Position numbers and translations under genes: made by a program
The notes under the pieces: generated by a model
Seen by the model: only the letters and a program-made list of their open reading frames with translations
What the model was told of the DNA's origin: nothing
Databases searched by the model: none
Assembly: GCF_002088275.1 (NCBI RefSeq)
Contig: NZ_AQQS01000001.1
Location: 372,001-436,000, forward strand
DNA from: Aurantimonas sp. 22II-16-19i
GTDB taxonomy: Bacteria; Pseudomonadota; Alphaproteobacteria; Rhizobiales; Rhizobiaceae
DNA: 64,000 nucleotides
Direction of reading: 5' to 3'
In this document: piece after piece, positions 18,841 to 27,887 of the stretch
Layout of the letters: each line of letters begins with the position of its first letter
Numbering within the stretch: the stretch's first letter is position 1

Positions 18841-19103
18841 ATGCCGATCACATTGACCGTCACCGAAACGGGCGAAGTCACCCTCGACCGGGAATTGCTC
18901 GACCCTTTGGGCGTTAAGCCCGGTGAGGAGATCGAAGCAGAACTCGACGTTGGCGGCAGCTGATCCTGAAGGCCGAAACTCAAGCCCGGACTGCTCGGAT
19001 CGAAGACGCCTTCGGCAAGCTGAGCCATCTTGCGACGGGGCCTGCACCAACAATCGAGGAATTGAACGAGATCATCGCAGACGCTTGGGCCGGCAGGCGG
19101 TGA
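18841..19103 (+). pseudogene. Frameshifted AbrB/MazE-type antitoxin
   Basis: The ATG at 18841 starts MPITLTVTETGEVTLDRELL, continuing with LGVKPGEEIEAELDVGG, the swapped-hairpin DNA-binding fold of AbrB-type antitoxins, but it stops at 18961-18963. Reading on in the frame of 18960 gives QLILKAETQARTARIEDAF and then GPAPTIEELNEIIADAWAGRR up to a stop at 19101-19103, which is the usual tail of such antitoxins. A single missing base near 18955-18960 therefore splits the gene. The PIN-domain (VapC) toxin normally following is absent; an inverted-repeat element starts 10 bases after the stop. Confidence 0.72.
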
Positions 19104-19113
19104 CGTGAGCCCC

Positions 19114-19314
19114 CTCATCCTGAGGTGCGACGCCGAGCGAAGCGAGAAGGAGCCTCGAAGGGCGAGGGGGCGGCTCCCGAAGTCGCGGCGTTCATCATGG
19201 AAGCGGCACGACGAACTCGCCCAACCGCACGGCCCGACATCGCAGAGCGGCGTCCCGCTCCCTCGCCCTTCGAGGCTCCCCCGCTCTGCGAGCGGGCTCG
19301 CACCTCAGGATGAG
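19114..19314. repeat. 200-base imperfect inverted-repeat element
   Basis: The ends are a 17-base perfect inverted repeat (CTCATCCTGAGGTGCGA and its complement). An inner arm, AGCCTCGAAGGGCGAGGG at 19151-19168, pairs with 19260-19277. No frame inside looks coding. This is a type of dispersed intergenic palindrome familiar from rhizobial genomes. It sits directly behind the broken antitoxin and 29 bases from the hbd stop. Confidence 0.8.
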
Positions 19315-19342
19315 AGAGTTCGTGTATCGCGTTCCCTGACCT

Positions 19343-20224
19343 TCACCGCGTCGGCACCGGCTCCTCGCCGCGATAGTCGTAGAAGCCGCGGCCGGACTTG
19401 CGGCCGAGCCAGCCGGCTTCGACATATTTCACCAAGAGCGGGCACGGCCGGTACTTGGAGTCCGCCAGCCCGTCATGCAGCACCTGCATGATCGACAGGC
19501 AGGTGTCGAGGCCGATGAAGTCGGCGAGCTGCAGGGGGCCCATCGGATGGTTGGCGCCGAGCTTCATCGCCGTGTCGATCGACGTCACCGAGCCGACGCC
19601 CTCGTAGAGCGTGTAGATCGCCTCGTTGATCATCGGCAGGAGGATGCGGTTGACGATGAAGGCCGGAAAGTCCTCCGATACCGTGATCGCCTTGTCGAGC
19701 GCGCCGACGAAGACCTTGGCCGCCTCGAAGGTCTCTTCCTCCGTGGCGATGCCGCGCACCAGTTCGACCAGCTTCATCACCGGCACCGGGTTCATGAAGT
19801 GGATGCCCATGAAGCGCTCGGGGCGGTCGGTTGCGGAGGCGAGCCGGGTGATCGAGATCGACGAGGTGTTCGTCGCCAGCATCGCGCTCGGCTTCAGATG
19901 CGGGCAGACCTCCCGGTAGATCTTGCGCTTGACCGTCTCGTCCTCGGTCGCCGCCTCGATGACGAGGTCGCGGTCGCCGAGATCGGCGACATTCGTCGTG
20001 CCGGCGATGCGGGCGAGCGCGCCGGCCTTGTCGGCCTCGCTGATCTTTTCGGATGCCAGCTGGCGGCCCATCGACTTGTCGATGCGCTGCAGGCCGGAGG
20101 CCACGCGATCCTCGGCGATGTCGTAGAGCTTGACGTCGAAACCGGCGAGCGCCGCGACATGGGCGATCCCCGCCCCCATCTGGCCCGCGCCGACGACACC
20201 GATCGTTCTGATTTCAGACGCCAT
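19343..20224 (-). CDS. hbd: 3-hydroxybutyryl-CoA dehydrogenase
   Basis: Interconverts acetoacetyl-CoA and 3-hydroxybutyryl-CoA with NAD(P)H, in butyrate/PHB and fatty-acid metabolism. The 293-residue protein has the dinucleotide-binding GVVGAGQMGAGIAHVAALAG, the catalytic-region motifs NTSSISITRLA and GIHFMNPVPVMKLVELV (with the catalytic His), and the C-terminal NRILLPMINEAIYTLYEGVG and KSGRGFYDY. The start at 20224 follows GGGAGAG. It is the last gene of the etfB-etfA-hbd run, 71 bases after etfA. Sharing a unit with the electron-transfer flavoprotein suggests acyl-CoA oxidation. Confidence 0.94.
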   Translation of the reverse strand: MASEIRTIGVVGAGQMGAGIAHVAALAGFDVKLYDIAEDRVASGLQRIDKSMGRQLASEKISEADKAGALARIAGTTNVADLGDRDLVIEAATEDETVKRKIYREVCPHLKPSAMLATNTSSISITRLASATDRPERFMGIHFMNPVPVMKLVELVRGIATEEETFEAAKVFVGALDKAITVSEDFPAFIVNRILLPMINEAIYTLYEGVGSVTSIDTAMKLGANHPMGPLQLADFIGLDTCLSIMQVLHDGLADSKYRPCPLLVKYVEAGWLGRKSGRGFYDYRGEEPVPTR

Positions 20225-20295
20225 TTTCGCTCTCTCCCAGGGTCTTGTTGCACCGCAGCATAGGCTTGGCCGCACCGGCGATCAAGCAGACGGGC

Positions 20296-21225
20296 TCAGA
20301 GCTTGTCCTTCATCTCCGGCAGGATCTGGAACAGGTCGCCGACGAGGCCGTAGTCGGCCACCTGGAAGATCGGCGCCTCCTCGTCCTTGTTGATGGCGAC
20401 GATGACCTTGGAATCCTTCATGCCGGCGAGATGCTGGATCGCCCCGGAAATGCCGGCGGCGATGTAGAGCTCGGGCGCCACCACCTTGCCGGTCTGGCCG
20501 ACCTGCCAGTCGTTCGGCGCGTAGCCGGCGTCGACCGCGGCGCGCGAGGCGCCGACGGCGGCGCCGAGCTTGTCGGCGAGCGGCAGGATGAACTCGTCGA
20601 ACTTCTCCTTCGAGCCGAGCGCCCGGCCACCGGAGAGGATGATCTTGGCCGCCGACAGCTCCGGGCGCTCCGAATGGGCGAGCTTCTCCTCGACGAAGCG
20701 GGAAAGCCCCGGATCGCCCGCCGCCTCGACGGAGGCGGTCTCGGCAGAGCCGCCCTCGCCCGTCGCCTGGAACGCCGAGGTGCGCACGGTGATCACCTTC
20801 TTGGCGTCCTTCGACTTCACCGTCTGGACGGCGTTGCCGGCATAGATCGGCCGCTCGAAGGTGTCGGGCGCGATCACGGCGGTGACGTCGGAGACCTGCA
20901 TGACGTCGAGGAGCGCGGCGACGCGCGGCGCGACGTTCTTGCCGGTGGTCGTCGCGGCGAAGACGATGGCGTCGTAGCCCTCGGCGAGCTTGACGACGAG
21001 ATCGGCCATGGGTTCGGCGAGATGATGGGCATAGGCCGCATCGTCGGCGCTCAGCACCTTGGCGACACCGCCCAGCCTGGCGGCAGCCTCGGCGACCGCG
21101 CCGGCGCCCTGTCCGGCCACCAGCACATGCACGTCGCCGCCGAGCATGGAGGCGGCGGACAGCGCCTTGGCGGTCTGCTCGGACAGGGTCTGGTTGTCGT
21201 GCTCGGCGATCAGAAGGGTGGTCAT
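20296..21225 (-). CDS. etfA: Electron transfer flavoprotein subunit alpha
   Basis: Carries FAD and, with EtfB, passes electrons from acyl-CoA dehydrogenases to ETF:ubiquinone oxidoreductase. The 309-residue protein shows the C-terminal FAD-binding signature, spanning [38 protein letters not shown] and [18 protein letters not shown]. The N-terminal domain starts [17 protein letters not shown] at 21225. It lies 124 bases downstream of etfB and upstream of hbd on the same strand. Confidence 0.96.
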   Translation of the reverse strand: MTTLLIAEHDNQTLSEQTAKALSAASMLGGDVHVLVAGQGAGAVAEAAARLGGVAKVLSADDAAYAHHLAEPMADLVVKLAEGYDAIVFAATTTGKNVAPRVAALLDVMQVSDVTAVIAPDTFERPIYAGNAVQTVKSKDAKKVITVRTSAFQATGEGGSAETASVEAAGDPGLSRFVEEKLAHSERPELSAAKIILSGGRALGSKEKFDEFILPLADKLGAAVGASRAAVDAGYAPNDWQVGQTGKVVAPELYIAAGISGAIQHLAGMKDSKVIVAINKDEEAPIFQVADYGLVGDLFQILPEMKDKL

Positions 21226-21349
21226 GTCGTTGTCCTCGGGTAGCCCGGTATCCCGTGTCGTCGGGTCTCGTCGGGCGCTTCGTCCGGTCGGTGCAAGGGT
21301 GCCGCCTCAGGCGGCAAGGCAGGCGGCGCGGCGGCCGCCCGCTCTAGCG

Positions 21350-22099
21350 TCACAACAGGCCGGCCTCGTTCTTCAGCTTGTCGATGAGCTCGTCGACGGA
21401 GGCGACCTTGACGCCGGCCTCGCGCTTCTTCGGCTCTTCGGTCTTCAGCACCTCGAGGCGGGGCGCGATGTCGACGCCGAAGTCCTCGGGGCTCTTCTCG
21501 TCGATCGGCTTCTTCTTGGCCTTCATGATGTTCGGCAGCGAGGCGTAGCGCGGCTCGTTGAGGCGAAGATCGGTGGTCACCACGGCCGGCATCTTCAGAT
21601 CCACGGTCTGCAGGCCGCCATCGACCTCGCGGCTCACCGTCAGGCGACCGTCCGCCGGCCGGACCTCGTTGGCGAAGGTGCCCTGGCTCCAGCCGAGCAG
21701 CGCCGCCAGCATCTGGCCGGTCTGGTTGCAGTCGTCGTCGATCGCCTGCTTGCCGACGATGACGAGGTCGGGCTTCTCCGCCTCGACGACGCCCTTGAGG
21801 ATCTTGGCGACGGCGAGCGGCTCGGTCGGCTGGTCGGTCTTGACCAGGATGCCGCGGTCCGCGCCCATGGCGAGCGCCGTGCGGATCGTCTCCTGCGCCT
21901 GCTGCGGGCCGACGGACACGGCGATCACCTCGGTCGCCGTGCCGGCCTCCTTCAGGCGGATCGCCTCCTCGACGGCGATCTCGTCGAACGGGTTCATCGA
22001 CATCTTGACGTTGGCGAGTTCGACGCCCGAGCCGTCCGACTTGACGCGGATCTTCACGTTGTAGTCGACCACCCGCTTGACTGCGACGAGAACTTTCAT
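21350..22099 (-). CDS. etfB: Electron transfer flavoprotein subunit beta
   Basis: The AMP-binding partner of EtfA. The 249-residue protein begins [20 protein letters not shown] and includes the family blocks [39 protein letters not shown] and [28 protein letters not shown] at 22099. It is the first of etfB-etfA-hbd, 240 bases downstream of the cobalamin adenosyltransferase gene, so a promoter in that gap is likely. Confidence 0.96.
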   Translation of the reverse strand: MKVLVAVKRVVDYNVKIRVKSDGSGVELANVKMSMNPFDEIAVEEAIRLKEAGTATEVIAVSVGPQQAQETIRTALAMGADRGILVKTDQPTEPLAVAKILKGVVEAEKPDLVIVGKQAIDDDCNQTGQMLAALLGWSQGTFANEVRPADGRLTVSREVDGGLQTVDLKMPAVVTTDLRLNEPRYASLPNIMKAKKKPIDEKSPEDFGVDIAPRLEVLKTEEPKKREAGVKVASVDELIDKLKNEAGLL

Positions 22100-22339
22100 G
22101 GGCGGATTGTCTCCTTCGAGGTGTCTTTCAAGCGACGATTTTGTTGCGGCACTCTTCGCGCAAAGCGGGGCGGCTTGGCAAGCCGGAGGCGGTCGTCACC
22201 GCCACTGCGATCGCGGGAAACTAGGCCCGCCATCAGGATTTCGCCCTTCCCGGGCATCGGTGCGACCCGTGCCGGCGGCCGCGGCGACGGCCAACGCCCG
22301 GCGATTCGCCTCGGCAGGGCGCCGATCCCGGCGCTCCCC

Positions 22340-22912
22340 TCACCGGCTGCCTCCCGGCACCCAGAGGACGTCCGCCCTGCCCTCGTCGTTGGCGATGCGG
22401 GCGGCGACGAAGAAGTGGTCGGACAGGCGATTGACGTAGCGGATGGCGGTGGCGGCGACGGGCTCGCCCTGCTTGGCCGAAAGCGCGATCATCAGCCGCT
22501 CGGCGCGGCGCGCCACGGTGCGGGCGAGATGCAGATGCGTCGCGGCGGGCGAGCCGGCCGGCAGCACGAAGGACTTCAGCGGCGACAGCCGCGCATTCAT
22601 CGCGTCGATCTCGGCCTCCAGCCGCTCCACCTGGCTGTCGACGACCTTCAGCGGCTCGAATTCGAGCTTCTTGCCGGTGTCGGGGGTGGCGAGCTCCGCC
22701 CCGAGGTCGAAAAGCTCGTTCTGGATCCGCGCCAGCATCGCGTCGATCTCCGCCTCGGCATAGAGCCGCGCGAGACCGATCACGGCATTCAGCTCGTCGA
22801 CGGTGCCGTAGGTTTCGACCCTGAGATCCGCCTTAGAGCGGCGCTCGCCATTGCCGAGCGAGGTCTCGCCCAAGTCGCCCGTGCGGGTGTAGATCCTGTT
22901 CAGTCGGACCAA
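22340..22912 (-). CDS. PduO-type cob(I)alamin adenosyltransferase
   Basis: Adenosylates corrinoids to make coenzyme B12. The 190-residue protein carries the PduO-type motifs: IYTRTGDLGETSLGNGERRSK, the ATP-binding start; VETYGTVDELNAVIG; and RTVARRAERLMIAL followed by YVNRLSDHFFVAAR. No ATG is available at the right place. A TTG at 22912, preceded by GGGAGG at six to seven bases, gives the conserved N terminus (M)VRLNRIYTRTGD, so I take the rare TTG as the start. The order HIG1 protein, adenosyltransferase, etfB, etfA, hbd is a recurring rhizobial layout. Confidence 0.9.
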   Translation of the reverse strand: MVRLNRIYTRTGDLGETSLGNGERRSKADLRVETYGTVDELNAVIGLARLYAEAEIDAMLARIQNELFDLGAELATPDTGKKLEFEPLKVVDSQVERLEAEIDAMNARLSPLKSFVLPAGSPAATHLHLARTVARRAERLMIALSAKQGEPVAATAIRYVNRLSDHFFVAARIANDEGRADVLWVPGGSR

Positions 22913-22953
22913 ATCCGCCTCCCTTCCAGTGTTCTCGATGGACGTCTGCGGCG

Positions 22954-23145
22954 TCAGCGCTTGGCCAGCAGCAGCACCCCGACGATGAGGATGACGGCGA
23001 GCCCCTGCAGCATGACGCGGGCCCGCATCAGCTTCTGCGAGGTGTTGCCGGAGCCGCCGCGCATCATGTTGACGAGCCCGGCGAGCAGCACGCCGGCGGT
23101 GACGATCATCACCAGGAGGGCAAGATAGGTCAGGAAGCTGGACAT
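22954..23145 (-). CDS. HIG1-domain twin-transmembrane protein
   Basis: A 63-residue membrane protein with two hydrophobic helices (LTYLALLVMIVTAGVLLAGLV and LQGLAVILIVGVLLLA) joined by the loop RGGSGNTSQKLMRARVM, which matches HIG1-type proteins. In mitochondria HIG1 proteins stabilise respiratory supercomplexes; the bacterial forms are little studied. ATG at 23145, and 41 bases upstream of the adenosyltransferase gene, so the two are likely co-transcribed. Confidence 0.85.
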   Translation of the reverse strand: MSSFLTYLALLVMIVTAGVLLAGLVNMMRGGSGNTSQKLMRARVMLQGLAVILIVGVLLLAKR

Positions 23146-23256
23146 GCCGTCCTTTCGGTTTCGAAACGAGGGATCGTTTCCGCTTCATATAAGCGCGCGG
23201 AGCGTTTCAGCGAACCGCTCCCGCAAGACAGCATCGCAGCATCGCGGCCCGCCGCC

Positions 23257-24138
23257 TCATCGCGCACCCTTCAGCCGCACCCGCCCCATCGCGGCGGAGA
23301 CCCCCACGCCCGCCAGAAGCAGGCCGCCCAGCTGGACGATCGTCAGCGTCTCGCCGAACAGGAGATAGGCCATCACGGCGGTGACGCCCGGCGTCAGATA
23401 CATCAGCGAGGCCACCTTCGAGACGGCGCCCTCCCGGATCAGCATCATCATCAGGAAGATCGCGCCGATCGACAGCACCACGGTCAGCCAGACCAGGGCG
23501 AAGATCACCTCGCCGTTCCACTCGATGCGCATCGTCTCGAACAGGGCGGCGAGGGCAAAGCTCGGGATCAGCGCGCCCAGATACTGGTAGAAGGTGCCGG
23601 TTCTGACGTCGATCCCGGTGGCGAAGCGCTTCTGCCAGATCGTGCCGATCGAGATCGCCAGCGCCGACAGGCAGGCCGGCGCGACGTTGACGAAATGGTA
23701 GTCGCCGCCGCTGCCGAGCTTCGGCAGGATGACCAGCGCGACGCCGACGAGGCCGAGGAAGAGCCCGAGCGCGTGGCGCGGGCGGATCGTCTCGCCCAGC
23801 GCCGGCGCGGCGATCAGCGCGGTGATGATCGGCTGCAGGCCCACGATCAGCGCGGCGACGCCGGCATTCAACCCGTGCCGCACGGCGAAGAACACCCCGC
23901 CGAGATAGACGCCATGGATCAGGCTGCCGGCGATCATCGAATGGCCGCCGAGGCGCCAGCCCGGCCAGGCGGCCCGGGAGACGAGCGCCATGGCGCCAAG
24001 CAGGACGAGCGCCAGCGCATAGCGCAGCGACAGGAAGGTGAACGGCTCCGCATAGGGCATGGCGAAGCGCGCGCCGATGAAGCCGGTCGACCAGAGGAGC
24101 ACGAAGACGGCCGGAAAGAACGAAACGAAACGCTGCAC
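23257..24138 (-). CDS. EamA/DMT-family exporter
   Basis: A drug/metabolite transporter with ten predicted membrane helices in two EamA repeats: FPAVFVLLWSTGFIGARFAMPY opens the first, with the end of the repeat at ALGETIRPRHALGLFLGLVGV; the second closes with YLLFGETLTIVQLGGLLLAGVGV. The substrate is unknown. I chose the GTG at 24138 (VQRFVSFFPAVF) because it gives a normal 293-residue protein beginning just before helix 1. The open frame continues to 24270 with non-family sequence, and no strong ribosome site separates the choices. Confidence 0.85.
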   Translation of the reverse strand: MQRFVSFFPAVFVLLWSTGFIGARFAMPYAEPFTFLSLRYALALVLLGAMALVSRAAWPGWRLGGHSMIAGSLIHGVYLGGVFFAVRHGLNAGVAALIVGLQPIITALIAAPALGETIRPRHALGLFLGLVGVALVILPKLGSGGDYHFVNVAPACLSALAISIGTIWQKRFATGIDVRTGTFYQYLGALIPSFALAALFETMRIEWNGEVIFALVWLTVVLSIGAIFLMMMLIREGAVSKVASLMYLTPGVTAVMAYLLFGETLTIVQLGGLLLAGVGVSAAMGRVRLKGAR

Positions 24139-24359
24139 GTCGGCGCCGCACCCGGAATGGGAGATGGAGGAAGATGCCCGCCGGGCCCCGCCTCTGGAAT
24201 GAACGGCAACCCTGTATCGCGAACGGCCGCGCTCTGTCACGACCTCGATCGCAGCGTAGGACTCGAACAAATCAGCCTCCGGAGAACCCGGCGCGCTTCA
24301 GACGCCCGCTCCGCCGCTCCGCCAGATAACCAGATCTTGACGATTTCCATCGACAGTGA

Positions 24360-25790
<1,431 letters not shown>

Positions 25791-25817
25791 GGCCACTCAG
25801 CCCCGTGAACCGACACC

Positions 25818-25847
25818 AACGGGCAGATGCCGCCGCATCCGCCCGTT
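25818..25847. terminator. Bidirectional terminator hairpin
   Basis: A 13-base stem with one mismatch and a CGCC loop (AACGGGCAGATGC against GCATCCGCCCGTT) lies between the convergent MCP and ion-channel genes, well placed to stop transcription both ways. Confidence 0.6.
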
Positions 25848-25865
25848 GAACCGCCTCCCCTTGCA

Positions 25866-26885
25866 TCAGGACGGGCTCCGGTCGCCCCCCGACGAGACCA
25901 CGTCGTGCCATCTCCATCCGTCGCTCTCGACCAGCGACTTGAGCAGGCGGCGATCCGCCCCGCCCGTGTCGGCCGCGATGGCAGGCGTGGCGTCGATGGG
26001 CACGCCGTTCGCCACCGCCGCGCTCAGGTCGGGCGCCGCCGGTTGTCGCTCGGAGATGTTGATATGGGCCGACTCCATCGCCCCCAGGAACGTCGCGACG
26101 GCCGCCTGGCACTGGACCAGCGACAGTCGGCTCGGCCGAATGTGCTCGGGTGTCGAATGCGAGATCGCGTCGATCGCCTCGCTGAACGCCGCGAGACGGA
26201 CCGGTAGCGCCGACTCCGCATGCCTGCTGTGGAAATAGTGCAGGATCGGATAGGCGAGATGCTGCTCGCCGAGCGTCAGGATCTGCGTCGAGATATCCGG
26301 CAGGACGCCTTCGAGGCTCGCCAGGCTCTTGCCGTCCCAGGCCATTTGCAGGATGCCGGCCGGCGTGCTGCCGATGCCATGGATCGTCAGCGCCAGCTGG
26401 CGCTTCTGGACGGCGGCCGAGAGGATCGGCACGAGATACGTCACCGACAGGGTCAGTGCCAGAAGCCCGTTGGCCGCGCAGACCGCGGTGAGGATCTGCC
26501 AGAGGGCGCCGGACGGCTTGAAGTCGCCGATCCCCAGCGTCGTGACCGTGTAGCCGGCGAAGTACAGCGCATCGAGCGCGCCGGCCGGCTCGTTCGTCGA
26601 TGCATCGACGATGCTCCCGCTCGCGCCGAGAAACACCAGCCACCAGCCCAGCCACAGGCCGGCATACCAGCCGAGCGTGGTCAGGGCGAGGAACAGCGGG
26701 CCGATCTTGGTGAAGATCGCGTGGCGCCTCGGGCTCTTCGAAAAGACGCGCAGGCACAGCTTCCAGATCAGCCGCAGGCCGCGCGACGTCAGCGGGCCCG
26801 CCCCTTGCGCGGTGAGGGTCGTCATGCCGATCTCCGCGATCGTCCAGGCGACGACGAGGATGCCGAGGAAGGTCACGGCGATCAT
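25866..26885 (-). CDS. Two-helix potassium-channel-like protein
   Basis: A 339-residue membrane protein with an Ion_trans_2 pore: the selectivity-filter region reads FAGYTVTTLGIGDFKPSG, matching the K+ filter TxGxGD, and is followed by an inner helix (AVCAANGLLALTLSVTYLVPIL). There are additional N-terminal hydrophobic segments at 1-22 and about 62-95. The C-terminal 170 residues are cytoplasmic and contain no RCK/TrkA-N nucleotide-binding fold that I can see, so the gating ligand is unknown. ATG at 26885. Stand-alone gene. Confidence 0.85.
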   Translation of the reverse strand: MIAVTFLGILVVAWTIAEIGMTTLTAQGAGPLTSRGLRLIWKLCLRVFSKSPRRHAIFTKIGPLFLALTTLGWYAGLWLGWWLVFLGASGSIVDASTNEPAGALDALYFAGYTVTTLGIGDFKPSGALWQILTAVCAANGLLALTLSVTYLVPILSAAVQKRQLALTIHGIGSTPAGILQMAWDGKSLASLEGVLPDISTQILTLGEQHLAYPILHYFHSRHAESALPVRLAAFSEAIDAISHSTPEHIRPSRLSLVQCQAAVATFLGAMESAHINISERQPAAPDLSAAVANGVPIDATPAIAADTGGADRRLLKSLVESDGWRWHDVVSSGGDRSPS

Positions 26886-27258
26886 CGGCCCGATCCCTCG
26901 CGCACAGACCCCGGTTTGGAGTTGCTCAAGTCGTCATCCTCACAAAAAAGGCCCGCCATTCCTGCGGCCCGTCCACCAGTCCGGGATTGCATCTCGCCTC
27001 GTTCTCGAACCATGCCTGGCCCTGAACGCAGGAACGCCAAGTATTGTTCAAATTCAACGACGTCTTCCTGCCCGTCGGGCGCTGCTGAGACGCTTCCCGA
27101 GTGGCATCGGCCGCTGCCGGAATGTTCGCTCCTGCCCGCCTGCCTTGCCCGCTGCCTGCACCGGTCGGAACAATACGACTAGAATCCTCATGATTGGGGA
27201 AGCTGACTTGAAAGTTCTGTCGGCCATTTTCCGAACAAGAGATTCGGGAACCAGCGTC
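26886..27258. other. Intergenic region without a recognised gene
   Basis: About 370 bases between the divergent channel gene and a hypothetical-protein gene. The plus-strand frame is open across it, but with no motif. AT-rich patches near 27030-27060 and 27170-27250 may carry the rightward promoter. An in-frame ATG at 27190 could extend the next gene upstream. Confidence 0.35.
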
Positions 27259-27645
27259 ATGACCAACAGCGACCCCTTACCGTCGATCGAGATCGCTTCC
27301 GTCTACAGCGCCTTCGCGTCGAGACAGTTCGAGCCGGCGACCCTCGCCATCGAGAACCGCAGCACCGAGACGGCGCGGGCCGTGCCGGACGAACTCCGGG
27401 CGTCCCTCGCCGGATCGCTGCGATCGCCGGAAATCAACCAGGCCTATATCGAGAGGCTGAAGGCGCAGGCCGAGGAACAGGCGATCAATCGCCGGGCGAT
27501 GCGCACCCGCACGCAGGTCGACGCTGTCGGGTCCAAGGCTTCCCTCGACCTGACGGCCCTGAAGAACAGCCCCGAGGCAACGACCGCCACCGGCAATGGT
27601 CCGCTCGATGCCGTGATGGAGGCCTATCGCGCCAATCTCGGCTGA
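27259..27645 (+). CDS. Hypothetical protein
   Basis: A 128-residue cytoplasmic protein (151 if started at the ATG at 27190), without signal peptide, membrane helix or recognised domain. The middle is helical and charged (PEINQAYIERLKAQAEEQAINRR) and the end, GPLDAVMEAYRANLG, looks conserved in style. Codon third-position GC is like its neighbours, which favours a real gene. It converges on mfd. Function unknown. Confidence 0.6.
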   Translation: MTNSDPLPSIEIASVYSAFASRQFEPATLAIENRSTETARAVPDELRASLAGSLRSPEINQAYIERLKAQAEEQAINRRAMRTRTQVDAVGSKASLDLTALKNSPEATTATGNGPLDAVMEAYRANLG

Positions 27646-27887
27646 CCCGGGGCATCGTTCGTCCGGCGGGAAGCACAAGGCACGCCCCGACGCACCGACC
27701 GACCTGTCGTGCCCGACAGCGATGCCGGTCTTCGGGCCGGTGCCGTTCCAGTTCCACCAAGGCCGGGAGGGCCACGGCCAGCGAGCGCCCAGCCCGGGCG
27801 CCCGCTTCCGCAAAGCCGGCGCCGTGCCTCAGAGGGCGGCGCCCGCTGTGCCGGTGACGCCCTTTCCGCAGATATCCCGGGATGGCC

